Of a stretch of DNA of 64,000 nucleotides, positions 7,018 to 16,538 are shown in pieces (positions within the stretch are counted from its first letter, which is position 1; each line of letters opens with the position of its first letter). The stretch is from contig CAVVEQ010000004.1 in NCBI GenBank assembly GCA_963747315.1, positions 15,490 through 79,489 of the forward strand, in the 5' to 3' direction. This DNA comes from CAVVEQ01 sp963747315. Lineage in GTDB: Bacteria; Chloroflexota; Anaerolineae; Anaerolineales; Anaerolineaceae. Under the pieces are notes generated by a model that was given only the letters and a program-made list of their open reading frames with translations, did not search any database and had not been told where the DNA came from. Position numbers and translations under genes: made by a program.

Positions 7018-8505
7018 CCCGGCAGAAATCCCGTAAAGAAAGCGTTCCAAAAGAAAAACCGCTTGAAAAATCGCTTGCCCGTTACCGCGAACTTCTCGAT
7101 CCGCGGGAATTTATTCTGCTTATGGAAGAATTGGAAAAACCATTGGTTGGCGGGCTCCGTATAAATCCCCTAAAAGCCCGGGGGAATGAACCGAAGACTT
7201 GGTGCGATCGTTATGGGTGGATGGTTGAGCCCGTGCCCTTTTGTCCAAGTGGTTATCGTTTGGTATCGCGTACCCCGAATCCCGGGAACACACTCGAGCA
7301 CCGCATGGGTTCTTTTTATTTGCAGGATGTGGCATCCATGCTCCCCCCGGAACTATTCAATTTTGACCCAAAGGATCATCCACTCATCCTGGATATGGCT
7401 GCCTCGCCCGGGGGAAAGACCACCCACCTGGTTTCCCGAACTGGCGATACGGGATTGGTAATCGCGAATGACGGCAGCCGAGCCAGGATTCCTGCCCTGC
7501 GGTCGGTTCTGCAAACCTGGGGATCGGTGAACACCGCCATCACCTGCCTGCCCGGTGAATCCTTTGGCGGGAATTTCCCCGAGGCTTTCGATGCGGTTTT
7601 ATTGGATGCTCCCTGCAGCATGGACGGACTGCGCGCGACGGATGCCCATCCTCTACGCCCCATCACGGAAAACGAGCGCGCCTCGCTCGCACGGCGGCAA
7701 ACCGCCTTGCTGCGCAGTGCTTTGCAGGCTGTTCGGCCTGGCGGGCAGGTCGTTTACTCCACCTGCACCCTTGCACCGGAGGAGGATGAGGCTGTACTGG
7801 ATGACATCCTGCGCGCTTTTCCAGGACAGGTTCAAGTTGAGGATCTTTCCACGGAAAGAAACATCTCCGCCCCTGCATTAGCCGCAGACGGTGGACGCGT
7901 TTACCACCCAACCGTTCGCAACGCCTTCCGGCTCTGGCCGCACACCTTCAGGACTGCCGGATTTTTCGCCGCCAGATTACGCAAAATTCATCCCATCCAA
8001 CCGGATAAACAAAGTTTTCGGGAGAGAGCCATCCCCGGAGAAATACCGGTCCCACTCCCGACATCGCAAGCAAATTCGGTAATCGATTTTTTTCGATCAA
8101 CATATGGATTTGATCTCGAACCAATATTGGACACCTATAAATTATTGCTTGCGAAAAAGAAAGATTTCATCCTGCTATTGCCGAAAAAACTAGTCGAGTA
8201 TTTTCCATCCCTGAAGTGTATCTCCGCTGGGATGAACCTGGCGAACGTCTCGCCTGACGGATTGGAGTTATCTCATGATTTTTGCTCACGCTTCAGTCAT
8301 TTGATTCCAGCAGGCTGGATTGAATTACCAGAGCCGCTGCAAGAGCCCTGGTTGCGTGGCGAGGATATCCACCGTGATGCGGTCAGTGATCTTACCTGGG
8401 AACCGAATTGTGCTAATTCGCGATTCGCGGGGGGAATTCATCGGCCGGGGCAGGGTCACCTCCGATCGGGTCAAAAATTTGCTTCCCCGCAAGGTACTGC
8501 TCTAA
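7014..8505 (+). CDS. RsmF/NSUN-like RNA m5C methyltransferase (frame break near C-terminus)
   Basis: Nol1/Nop2/Sun family. N-terminal RRM-like segment (LEKSLARYRELL, LRINPLK), SAM motif DMAASPGGKTTHL near residue 125, DAPCS (motif IV Cys) near 197, YSTCTLAPEEDE (motif VI catalytic Cys) near 248, then a C-terminal extension as in RsmF, which makes m5C1407 of 16S rRNA. The main frame runs to 8519, but the last ~35 family-like residues (IVLIRDSRGEFIGRGRV, VKNLLPRKVLL, a PUA-like ending) lie in the next frame and end at 8505, so one base is extra or missing around 8360-8405. Last gene of the operon; ends convergent with rsmE, overlapping four bases. Confidence 0.85.
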
Positions 8506-9237
8506 TCCAAAGCTTTTAACTCGTGGAGGATCAATGCGGCGGCGACGATCGCCGCGGTTTCCATCCTGAGGATCCGCCTACCCAAAGACACCATTTCGAT
8601 TCCCCTCTGCCGGGCAAGCTGCGCTTCCTCACTGGCAAAATCCGCCTTCCGGTCCGACCAGGATCCCCAGGTTTTCTCCGCGGAAACCGCGCAGGATTTT
8701 CTTAATGGAATGCCTCTTTTCGTTTTCGTACGCCACCATTCCGAGCTCAAATCCCCGTAATTGTTCCAATGCCTGCAGAAAAAGGACTGGAGGGTTCAAC
8801 ACCGGGATTTTTCCCCTACCGCTTTGTTCGGCAGCCTCTTTCAGTATTTGCTGCCAGCGTTCCGTTTTTTGCTCGGTGGTGCGGATATCCTGAACGATGG
8901 AACGGTTGGTGATCACCGGAGTGATCGCAGCAACACCGATCTCCGTGCATTTCTGCAGCACCCATTCGAATTTCTCACGCTGGGTCAGTCCGACCAACAC
9001 AGTAAGATGAACCCGCGGTTCGGTTTGCGACAACCTCCTGGAAAGGATTTTTCCGGCGGTAGTAGTTTTGCCCACCTGGCTCAGCTCCAGCAGGTATTCG
9101 TCCCCCGTACCGTCCAGAACGATCACCTGGTCGCCAGTTTTTAAACGCAGAACCCGGTTGATCTGGTGCGACGTATCAGCGTCGAAGATCACTTCGCCAG
9201 GTCGAAAACATTCCATCGATAAGAAGAATCTATTCAT
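8502..9237 (-). CDS. rsmE: 16S rRNA (uracil1498-N3)-methyltransferase RsmE (one frameshift)
   Basis: SPOUT-class methyltransferase making m3U1498 in helix 44. N-terminal PUA-like domain (FDADTSHQINRVLRLKTGD), linker, then the knotted domain: LTQREKFEWVLQKCTEIGV, a QSGRG motif, LGILVGPEGGF and the knot tail SLGRRILRMETAAIVAA. The protein reads in one frame from 9237 to about 8636, where the stretch TTTT follows GGCGGA; removing one T joins it to the frame that carries the conserved tail and stops at 8502. Full-length product would be about 245 residues, normal for RsmE. Most likely a sequencing insertion. Confidence 0.9.
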
Positions 9238-9287
9238 CCACAGTGTCTTTCAATCATCTAAAACTGATTATACTTGCCACAAACGAC

Positions 9288-10016
9288 ATGGAAATTAATA
9301 ACGGGTCTGAAATCCCACGCGCATTCAAGTATTACGACATCCTCATGGCACTTTTCGTGACCATCCTGATTGTCAGCAACATCGCTTCGGCTGCCAAGAT
9401 CGTGGATTGGGGTTTTTCCATCGCCGGAATCCCCATGGCCTTTGATGCGGGTACGATCCTTTTCCCGATCAGCTATATCTTCGGGGATCTGCTCACAGAG
9501 GTGTATGGATTCAAACGCTCCCGCCGGGTGATCTGGGTTGGTTTTTTCTGCCTCGCGCTCACATCATTTATCTTCTTCCTTGTGCGCAACATGCCCGGCG
9601 AAAGCAACTGGCTGCTGTATGCCGGCCAGCCTGCCTACGATGCCATCCTGGGGGGAATCAGCACAGGGGGCATCGTCCTGGCCAGCCTGGTGGCTTACCT
9701 GTTTGGAGAATACACCAACTCGGTCGTTCTGGCCAAGATGAAGGTCGCGACCGAAGGTCGCTGGCTGTGGATGCGCACGATCGGCAGCACCCTGGTGGGG
9801 GAAGGTGTTGATACCCTTGTGTTTATCACGGTGGCCAGCCTGGCAGGCGTTTTCCCCTGGGTGATCTTCCCCAGCCTGCTACTGACGAACTATTTGTTCA
9901 AATGCGGCGTGGAAGTGGTGATGACGCCTGTTACCTACTGGGTGGTTGGTTTTCTGAAAAAAGCCGAGAATGAGGATTATTTCGACCGCGGGACGCGCTT
10001 CAGGCTAGCTGGGTAG
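9288..10016 (+). CDS. yhhQ: Queuosine precursor transporter, YhhQ family
   Basis: About 242 residues from ATG 9288 (a GTG at 9243 is in frame). Six hydrophobic segments and family signatures: VSNIASAAKI in TM1, FDAGTILFPISYIFGDLLTEVYGF, a GEYTNSVVLAKMK loop, and IGSTLVGEGVDTLVF. Members (QPTR, formerly DUF165) import queuine, preQ0 or preQ1 for tRNA modification. A TATACT at 9269-9274 may be the -10 with a very short leader. Its closeness to the TGT-like gene, although in a different transcript, suggests that 7-deazaguanine bases are salvaged here. Its end overlaps the convergent rsmI. Confidence 0.88.
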   Translation: MEINNGSEIPRAFKYYDILMALFVTILIVSNIASAAKIVDWGFSIAGIPMAFDAGTILFPISYIFGDLLTEVYGFKRSRRVIWVGFFCLALTSFIFFLVRNMPGESNWLLYAGQPAYDAILGGISTGGIVLASLVAYLFGEYTNSVVLAKMKVATEGRWLWMRTIGSTLVGEGVDTLVFITVASLAGVFPWVIFPSLLLTNYLFKCGVEVVMTPVTYWVVGFLKKAENEDYFDRGTRFRLAG

Positions 10017-10691
10017 CACCATCCTTTGAGCGGCCTTCGATCACGAGGGTGTATTCACCCCTCGGCTGTTCCGTGCTGGAAAATATCTAATAACTGGGAG
10101 AGATTTCCCCGTTTGACCATTTCAAATTTCTTCGTCAGGTCGTTGGCTATTGCAGCCCGCCGGTCTCCAAAAACTACCAATGCATCCTGAAGAGAAGTCT
10201 GCAGCCGGTAGGGACTTTCGTAATAAACCAGTGTGTGCGGAGAGAGTGAGTCCACCTTCGAAAAACCGCTTGCGCGGGCCGGACTTGTGAGGAGGGAAAC
10301 CTCGGAAGGTAAAGCTGCTGGTGGGAAGGCCCGAAAGGGTCAACGCCATCACGAATGCGCTTGCGCCTGGCACCGCATTTACCTCGAATCCCTTCTCCAG
10401 AGCATCCCGCACCACCAGGAAACCGGGATCTGAAATACCCGGAGTGCCGGAGTCAGTGACAAGTGCGACGCTCTTTCCCTCTTCCAGAAGGTTGAGGATC
10501 CGTGGCAGCGCCCGCTTCTCGTTATCCACCCGGAAGGTCAGCATCGGTTTTGATATCCCAAAATGCTTGAGCAGAAAACCGGTTTTGCGGGTATCTTCGC
10601 AGATAACCAGATCTGCGGCTGATAGAGCGTCCAAAGCCCGCTGGCTGATATCCCCCAGGTTACCGATCGGAGTGGAGACCAAGGTGAGCAT
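10000..10691 (-). CDS. rsmI: 16S rRNA (cytidine1402-2'-O)-methyltransferase RsmI (two frame breaks)
   Basis: Tetrapyrrole-methylase-fold enzyme making Cm1402 with RsmH. Start at the ATG of MLTLVSTPIGNLGDIS (10691); the upstream in-frame extension is not family-like. Seen: CEDTRKTGFLLKHF, VALVTDSGTPGISDPG, VPGASAFVMALTLSGLP, FRGFPPHKSGPR. The frame changes after FFEG (about 10258), continuing as SLSPHTLVYYESPYRL and DLTKKFEMVKRG, and again at about 10070, where PRGEYTLVIEG lies in a third frame ending at 10000. Each break is repaired by dropping one G. The reconstructed protein lacks nothing I can see except the usual longer C-terminus. Convergent with yhhQ, overlap 17 bases. Confidence 0.88.
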
Positions 10692-10809
10692 GGGGAGAGT
10701 ATAGCACAGGCATTTTTCCAAATTGACGTGAGAATTGGCTGCATCTATACTATGATTTCTAATCATTCAACCAAATATACGGCGCGATGCCTTTCTTTAG
10801 AGGTTTTCC

Positions 10810-13264
10810 TTGAAATATCTGAAAACACGAATTATTGCTATCCCAATTTTAATATTATTCTTCGCAGGATTGATATTTTTTCTCCTGGTTCTGGCGCTGC
10901 CGGGAGCCAGGTTTCTTTATAAAACTGTCGCGATAGAAAATGATTCATTGGAATATGACGGCACCTCATACCATATTTCCATACCGATAAGTGAAAGTAT
11001 TTTCAATCTTGATTCAATAGTAGTAATGGAGAATGATTCAATCCTGGATCGCTCCTTCTCAGATGACCCTAGATATTCACCAAGCTGGCACATTTTTTCT
11101 CCATAAAGTGCGGGATAGAAATGTAGTGATCTCATTTATTCCAACCCAGGATCATTTCGGAATCGGTACAGATCAGGAATATCAGGTGCTGATCCGGTTA
11201 AATGTACTTTCAGGGAATACTCCCGGTCGGTTCGCCGTGGTCCTCGTCGCGGGAATGTTGATATTCTTGGGAATCCTTTACAGAAAGGGATACTTCTCCC
11301 AAAAAATAAGCCAAGCTAACAAAGATAATCTCTTAACCCGCATGCTGAATAAAATTCAAGCCCCGCGGAAGTGTGGTCAACCCCTCCCCTGGAAGAACCT
11401 GATTATGAAGTCCGGGTCGGATATTGTATTGCTGGTTTACATGTTCATGTTCCTGGAATGGTTATTCATAATTACAATGCCTTCCTTTATGGATTATTCT
11501 TCATTCCATGAAAAAGTTAGGATATTTCTATCAGCTTCACTGATCGGATCGGTCGCCGTATTATTCTTACTTTTCTTATTGCTCATTTTGGCTTATTTGT
11601 TGACCAGGTTCAAACCCGATATTCGATCGTTTCTTGCAGGGATTCCGTTTGCTCTCCTCGCTTCCTGTCTGGTTTTTTTACTTCTGGATAATTTTCTAAC
11701 TACTATTTTTTCCATCGGGATAGCAGGGTCAAACGCTATTGTTCGAATCCTATGGTCAATTTTTTTTATAGGCTTTTTCCTGTACATGCTAATTCGAACC
11801 TCCAGCCGATACACTGAGTATCAGAAATTCCAAAACTGGACAAAATTAACCAATGGCTCACGATAGGCTTGCTGGGTGTTTCGATTCCATTCGCCATTTC
11901 TACGGTGTTTGTCAGGATGAATCATGAGGAACAACTCCCCATTCCCATAACACTTAGTGCCCGGCCCAATATTATTCTGATATCGTCGGATGGTCTGGAT
12001 GCTAGCCACATGTCAGTGTATGGGTATGAACGTGATACCACCCCCTTCCTTCGCGAGTTGGCAGCATCGTCCCTGGTAAGTGAAAACAACTTTGCAAACA
12101 CAGATCATTCTCTAGGTTCTGAAACCTCGGTATTAACTGGTCGAAATCCTGTCGTCACCAAGGTGTTATTTTCGCCGGATATTCTGCGCGGCAACGATCG
12201 ATTCTTACATCTCCCTGGTATTCTTAAAGATGCCGGATATCGAACAGTAACACTTGGCGTACCATACTACATCGATGCCAATATATTGAATTTCCATGAT
12301 GCCTTCGATGAAATCAATTGTTCAGAAAAGGGGATTACTCTCACGCAGGATAGCTGGTTCAGTCGTTACTTCGATGAGGAAAGATATTTTGTGCATCAAA
12401 TTCAAAAACGTGTGACAGATCGTCTTTTTCATATTCTTCTTATCCGGGATTTTCAAAGTCCTATCGCCTCGGTGAATGATGTTTCCGGATACACCATTTC
12501 TGACCAGGAAAGGTTGAAGTGTATTATGGGAATATCTTGCGGATGCTAAAGCATCCGGACAACCGATATTTGTTCACGTGCATCAAATGGGTACTCATGG
12601 CCCGACCTTCGAGACGACCATCCAACGATTCTCCAGTGGCCAGAAACAGGATCGTGTGTGGATGACTGATTTTTACGACGACTCCATTATTAATTTTGAT
12701 TCAAATGTGGCAGCCCTGGTTGATTACCTCAAATCCCTAGGCATATACCAGGAAACGATCATCGGTGTCTATACAGACCATGGAACTGAGTGGACGAACA
12801 CTAAAAGACTACCGTTGATCCTCCACTTTCCGGAAAACCAAGGCACAGGAAAAATTCTTGGGAATACACAAAACATGGATATCCCTCCTACGATTCTGGA
12901 TTACCTGGGAATTGAAGATACCGATATGGATGGATGGAAAATCGTTGTTGTCCCCGCTTCGCAGGAGAGGATCATCTTTTCAACCGATTCAATAGAACCT
13001 ATCGAAATTTCCGGTCTATGGACAATGCCAAATTTCACGAACAGACTGCCATTCCGGCAGATGGAATCCATAAAAGCTATTCAATGTCAGAAAATTACAT
13101 CCATAGATCTAGGTAACCTAAAAGTGGAAGAAGGCAGTGTTCAGGGTCATACCTCTCCTTGTTCTCCGAAATTATTAAATTCTCGTTCGGAGATACTTTC
13201 TCAAATTGGTAAATTGCTACACCGGGCAGGCTATCAGCTTCCAGATAACTGGGAAGATTTATGA
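10810..13264 (+). CDS. Membrane-bound sulfatase/phosphoglycerol transferase-like protein, broken into four frames
   Basis: TTG start with AGAGG SD. The frame changes at about 11090, 11850 and 12545; together the pieces give one protein of about 815 residues. First part: several transmembrane helices (10830-10915, 11230-11290, 11420-11800, and LTIGLLGVSIPFAISTVF across the 11850 break). Second part: an alkaline-phosphatase-superfamily domain starting PNIILISSDGLDASHMSVYGYERDTTPFL, with NTDHSLGSETSVLTGR, HQMGTHGPT and YTDHGTEW metal ligands. This is the arrangement of LtaS/EptA-like transferases and membrane sulfatases. The Thr/Ser nucleophile would be in SLGSETSVLTG. Either decayed or, as I think, carrying sequencing insertions. 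Confidence 0.72.
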
Positions 13265-13355
13265 AAGATATTTATCGCTTTCCTATTCCTAGGTAATGCT
13301 ATATTGATATACAAGAATCATGGAGAAATTCCCAGATGTACTCCCGATTTAAGCA

Positions 13356-13361
13356 TATAAT
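13356..13361 (+). promoter_or_regulatory. -10 box of lipA
   Basis: TATAAT 12 bases before the ATG at 13374; the spacing allows only a very short leader and there is no SD. The -35 is not convincing. Confidence 0.4.
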
Positions 13362-13373
13362 GTGCGTCTATCC

Positions 13374-14277
13374 ATGACAAACAACATCACCCGCGACCGA
13401 CTGAAAACTGAAGAACAGGCGCATCCTCCACTTCGCCGACCGGATTACATCCGCGTTCGTGCGCCCGGTGGAGAGGGTTATGAGCACATCCAGGAGATCA
13501 TGCGCAGCAAATCACTGCATACGGTCTGCGAGGAAGCTCACTGCCCCAACCTGGGGGAGTGCTGGGGCAGCGGTACCGCGACTTTTCTCATCCTGGGGGA
13601 TATCTGCACCCGATCCTGCGGATTCTGCGATATCCGCCACGGCCGCCCCTTGCCTCTGGACCCGGATAGAACCGGAAAGGGTGGTGCAGGCGGTAAAAGC
13701 CATGCAGTTAAAACACGCCGTCATCACCAGCGTGAACCGCGATGAATTACCAGATGGCGGTGCATCTGTTTTTGCCGCTATCATTCGCGGAATTCACAAC
13801 GAGGTTCCTAAATGCACGGTCGAAGTTCTCATCCCGGATTTCAAAGGGGATCTGGAAGCGCTAAAGATAGTCATGGAGGCCAAACCGGAGGTCTTGAACC
13901 ACAATATCGAAACCGTTCCCAGGCTCTTCCGGAGTGTTCAACCTCAGGATCATTACGAGTGGTCCGAAACCGTGCTGCGCAACGCACGGGTTTTTTACCC
14001 AGGTACAGTTACCAAATCAGGATTGATGGTGGGTCTGGGGGAAACAATGGATGAGATCAAATCAGTGATGAGTGATCTGCGCAGCTGGGGAGTGGAGATC
14101 CTCACGATCGGGCAGTACCTGCAGCCCAGCCGTAACCATCTGCCCATTGTTAGATATTACACCCTCGAAGAATTCGAGGAGCTAAAATCGTTTGGATTAG
14201 GTCTAGGTTTCCGCTGGGTGGAAAGTGCTCCCCTGGTGCGTTCCTCCTACCATGCTGGCATGCAATCCGCTGCCTGA
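13374..14277 (+). CDS. lipA: Lipoyl synthase LipA (one frameshift)
   Basis: Radical SAM enzyme inserting two sulfurs into octanoyl groups on lipoyl domains. Both clusters are visible: the auxiliary CEEAHCPNLGEC (CX4CX5C) and the radical-SAM CTRSCGFC (CX3CX2C), followed by ITSVNRDELPDGGA, VEVLIPDFKGD, LNHNIETVPRLF, KSGLMVGLGET, LTIGQYLQPS and the terminal SAPLVRSSYHAG whose Ser ligates the auxiliary cluster. The first 100 residues and the rest are in different frames; removing one A at about 13668 turns DPDR into DPDEPERVV, the family sequence. About 300 residues when joined, normal for LipA. Single gene, no lipB next to it. Confidence 0.93.
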
Positions 14278-14294
14278 TAAAAATCTAGATCTTT

Positions 14295-14990
14295 TTAGGG
14301 TCTCATGTCAGCGTTAACCTTCTTACCCTTTCGTTTTTCGAATTCCCGGAGCGCATCTCTGGCGATCCAGCTGGCAGTCCGATCCTTCAAGAGAAGCAGG
14401 TCCTCCGCGCAATGGATGCTCTGTTCCAGAAGATCACTGTTCCGCTTCCCGATATTTCTCAGTGCCCAATTCACCCCCTTCTTTACAAAATTCCGGGGAT
14501 CTTTCGAATGCTTCCGGATAAGATCGAAAAACGGGACGAACTCTTCATCTGTCATGACGCGGTCATGCCAGGCCAATCCAGCGATTAGCGCAAAAGCAGC
14601 CCGACGGACGAATTCCTCCTCCCGATCGGCCCAATCAAATATCGCCGGGATCGCGTAAGGCGTCTGGTAAAAAAGGCTGGTGGTCGCCTGATCGCACAGG
14701 TCCCAGGTGTCGAAATCCTTTACCCAATCATCCATCTGTACACGGGTCACCTTCTCCGGGATATCTACGAAACAGGCCATTAGGCGGGCATCATGGATTT
14801 CCGTATCCCATAAAGCCAGAGCCAATTCATGGTCATGGATACCCTTCGCGATCCTGCGGATATCATAAATACTCACCCCCAGCATGTTCCGGCCGTTGAT
14901 TCCATAGCGTTGCTGGCCGGAAATGCCTTCCGGGCGGCTGCATTCATGCAATTTGGAAACCAGAACTTCCGCATCAGGGTTTTGCTTCAT
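14295..14990 (-). CDS. DNA alkylation repair protein, AlkD-like
   Basis: 231 residues of ALK/HEAT-like repeats: GINGRNMLGVSIYDIRRIAKG, LALALWDTEIHDARLMACFVD, MDDWVKDFDTWDLCDQ, EFVRRAAFALIAGLAWHD, FVKKGVNWALRNIGKRN. The Trp-Asp-Asp-type pocket used by AlkD to excise positively charged N3- and N7-alkylpurines is represented by the FDTWDLCDQ segment. Last gene of a minus-strand operon: its start overlaps the DNA methyltransferase end by 17 bases, so the two are translationally coupled. Cytoplasmic glycosylase role is known for the family; activity here is inferred. Confidence 0.87.
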   Translation of the reverse strand: MKQNPDAEVLVSKLHECSRPEGISGQQRYGINGRNMLGVSIYDIRRIAKGIHDHELALALWDTEIHDARLMACFVDIPEKVTRVQMDDWVKDFDTWDLCDQATTSLFYQTPYAIPAIFDWADREEEFVRRAAFALIAGLAWHDRVMTDEEFVPFFDLIRKHSKDPRNFVKKGVNWALRNIGKRNSDLLEQSIHCAEDLLLLKDRTASWIARDALREFEKRKGKKVNADMRP

Positions 14991-15825
14991 ATCCTATCCA
15001 TTCAATTGTGGGATGATCTTTGAATCGCTCCTCCATAACCTTCATGGCGGCAAGGTTGTTGTCCACAAGGATGAAATTTCTTCCCAGCTCCAGGCAAACC
15101 GCCCCTGTTGTGCCGCTGCCGGCAAAAAAATCCAGTACCGTATCGCCAGGATGGGAAGACGCCTGGATGATTCTTCTGATGATCCCCTCCGGTTTTTGAG
15201 TGGGGTAACCGGTTCTTTCCCGGCTGTTGGTGCCGACGATAGAGTGCCACCAGGTATCGGTGGGGGTTTTCCCCCGGGCTGCCTTCTCCGGTCCCACGAG
15301 CCCTGGTGCCATGTAGGGAATGCGCTCAATCTCCTCGTAATTGAAAACGTACTCCGAAGGGTCTTTCGCATACCAGAGGATATTATCGTGCTTTGGGGGC
15401 CAGCGTTTCCGGGTGCGCGCTCCAAAATCATATGCCCAGATAATTTCATTGATAAAAGATCCTCGACCGAAAATCGCATCCAGTGCAACTTTACAGTAAT
15501 GCACTTCGCGGTAATCGATGTGAAAGAATAGGCTGCCGTTCGGTTTGAGCACGCGATAAGCCTCAGTGAGTCTAGGTGTGATAAATTCCAGAAAATCGTC
15601 AAAAATGTCCGCGTACGCGCTTTTCCCCAGCGTGACCGTCCGGTACTGTTGCCCCATGAAGCCTTTTCGATCCCCTTCTTCTGATCGTAAGGTCCTAATC
15701 CGGGTCCTGGCCTGGGTCTTGCCGGTATTGAATGGGGGATCGATATAGATCATATCGATGAATGAATCCTTCATCGATTGAAGAATGGGCAGGTTATCGC
15801 CAAAATGGATCTGGTTGGATTTCAT
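14974..15825 (-). CDS. Site-specific DNA methyltransferase (amino, beta class), orphan
   Basis: 283 residues. Order of motifs is beta class: DPPFNTGK (motif IV) near residue 29, LFFHIDYREVHY, then TGYPTQKPEGIIRRII and DFFAGSGTTGAVCLELGR (motif I) near 235. DPPF suggests N6-adenine or N4-cytosine methylation. No restriction nuclease is adjacent; the partners are a nitroreductase (ATGA overlap upstream) and an AlkD-like glycosylase (17-base overlap downstream). This conserved family with IIWAYDFGARTRKRWPPKHDN occurs as a chromosomal orphan in several phyla, as far as I recall, which would fit a regulatory or repair-linked role. Unrelated to the AT-rich defence island. Confidence 0.87.
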   Translation of the reverse strand: MKSNQIHFGDNLPILQSMKDSFIDMIYIDPPFNTGKTQARTRIRTLRSEEGDRKGFMGQQYRTVTLGKSAYADIFDDFLEFITPRLTEAYRVLKPNGSLFFHIDYREVHYCKVALDAIFGRGSFINEIIWAYDFGARTRKRWPPKHDNILWYAKDPSEYVFNYEEIERIPYMAPGLVGPEKAARGKTPTDTWWHSIVGTNSRERTGYPTQKPEGIIRRIIQASSHPGDTVLDFFAGSGTTGAVCLELGRNFILVDNNLAAMKVMEERFKDHPTIEWIGYEAKP

Positions 15826-16436
15826 TCCGAAAACCGCTCCATAAAGACAATTTCTTCAAGGTTCTTTCGTCTGCGGGCTTCCGGTTGCTCCAGAGGGTAT
15901 CCCACGGGCATCACCGCCGGTGCGCGCCAATTTGTAGGAATGCCAAGGATTTCCTTCAATTTATCCTCTCTCAACCCTGCAATCCAGCAACCCCCCAACC
16001 CCTCCGCCACTGCGGCCAAGGCGAGGTGATCCATTGGGATGGTCAGATCCACAAGCAAGCCGCTTTCCCATTCAACAGGGCTACTCTTTTGAATCTCCAC
16101 CAAATGATCCTGGTTTGCGATGATCACCCGATCTCCCTGCCGAATCTTGACATAGGCTTCCGAGGGATCGCCACAAACAACCAAGATTACGGGGGCATCC
16201 GCAATCCAATCCTGTTTTATCTCTCTCCCGCTGGAGGTGATAAATGTGCAGATTTCCGCTATCCTTTTCCTGGTATCCGCCTCTTTCACCACAATGAACC
16301 TCCAGGGTTGGGCATTCTTTCCGGAAGGTGCTGCCCTCATGGCATTCAGCATTCGCGCCAGAACTTCCTCGGGGATCGGGGTGGGTGCAAACTTGCGAAT
16401 GCTCCTGCGTGTGTAGATTGCCTGGTAAAGTTCCAT
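15822..16436 (-). CDS. Nitroreductase-family flavoprotein
   Basis: 204 residues from the ATG at 16436 (SD AAAGGA); an upstream in-frame start at 16478 is less likely. N-terminal FMN-binding signature RRSIRKFAPTPIPEE, then MRAAPSGKNAQPWRFIVV, LTIPMDHLALAAVAEGLGGCWIAG, and a C-terminal RKNLEEIVF. FMN-dependent NAD(P)H oxidoreductase, usually a homodimer; substrates of the family range from nitroaromatics to quinones and thiazolinyl or cobalamin precursors. First gene of the nitroreductase-methyltransferase-alkD operon. The substrate cannot be told. Confidence 0.88.
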   Translation of the reverse strand: MELYQAIYTRRSIRKFAPTPIPEEVLARMLNAMRAAPSGKNAQPWRFIVVKEADTRKRIAEICTFITSSGREIKQDWIADAPVILVVCGDPSEAYVKIRQGDRVIIANQDHLVEIQKSSPVEWESGLLVDLTIPMDHLALAAVAEGLGGCWIAGLREDKLKEILGIPTNWRAPAVMPVGYPLEQPEARRRKNLEEIVFMERFSE

Positions 16437-16508
16437 GAGTTTTCCTTTCATAGGTCCGGTGCTGTTTAGGGTAACCAATGTATTTTATGATGGGAGTGCG
16501 AATTTTGC

Positions 16509-16533
16509 TATAATCAGTTGCGCATTAACGAGG
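16509..16533 (+). promoter_or_regulatory. -10 box and RBS of nicotinamidase-like gene
   Basis: TATAAT at 16509-16514 and GAGG at 16530-16533, correctly placed for the ATG at 16539. Lies divergent from the nitroreductase operon start at 16436. Confidence 0.5.
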
Positions 16534-16538
16534 CAAAT

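Noticed and set aside
9243..10016. Treating yhhQ as part of the TGT-like operon
   Set aside because: It is separated by the convergent rsmE gene and seems to have its own promoter; the link is only by neighbourhood.
11730..11760. GTTCGAATCC, tRNA T-loop-like string
   Set aside because: Inside a coding helix, with no acceptor or anticodon stem around it.
13600..13700. Programmed frameshift in lipA
   Set aside because: No slippery heptamer or downstream structure, and the same kind of break occurs in many unrelated genes, so base insertion is the simpler reading.
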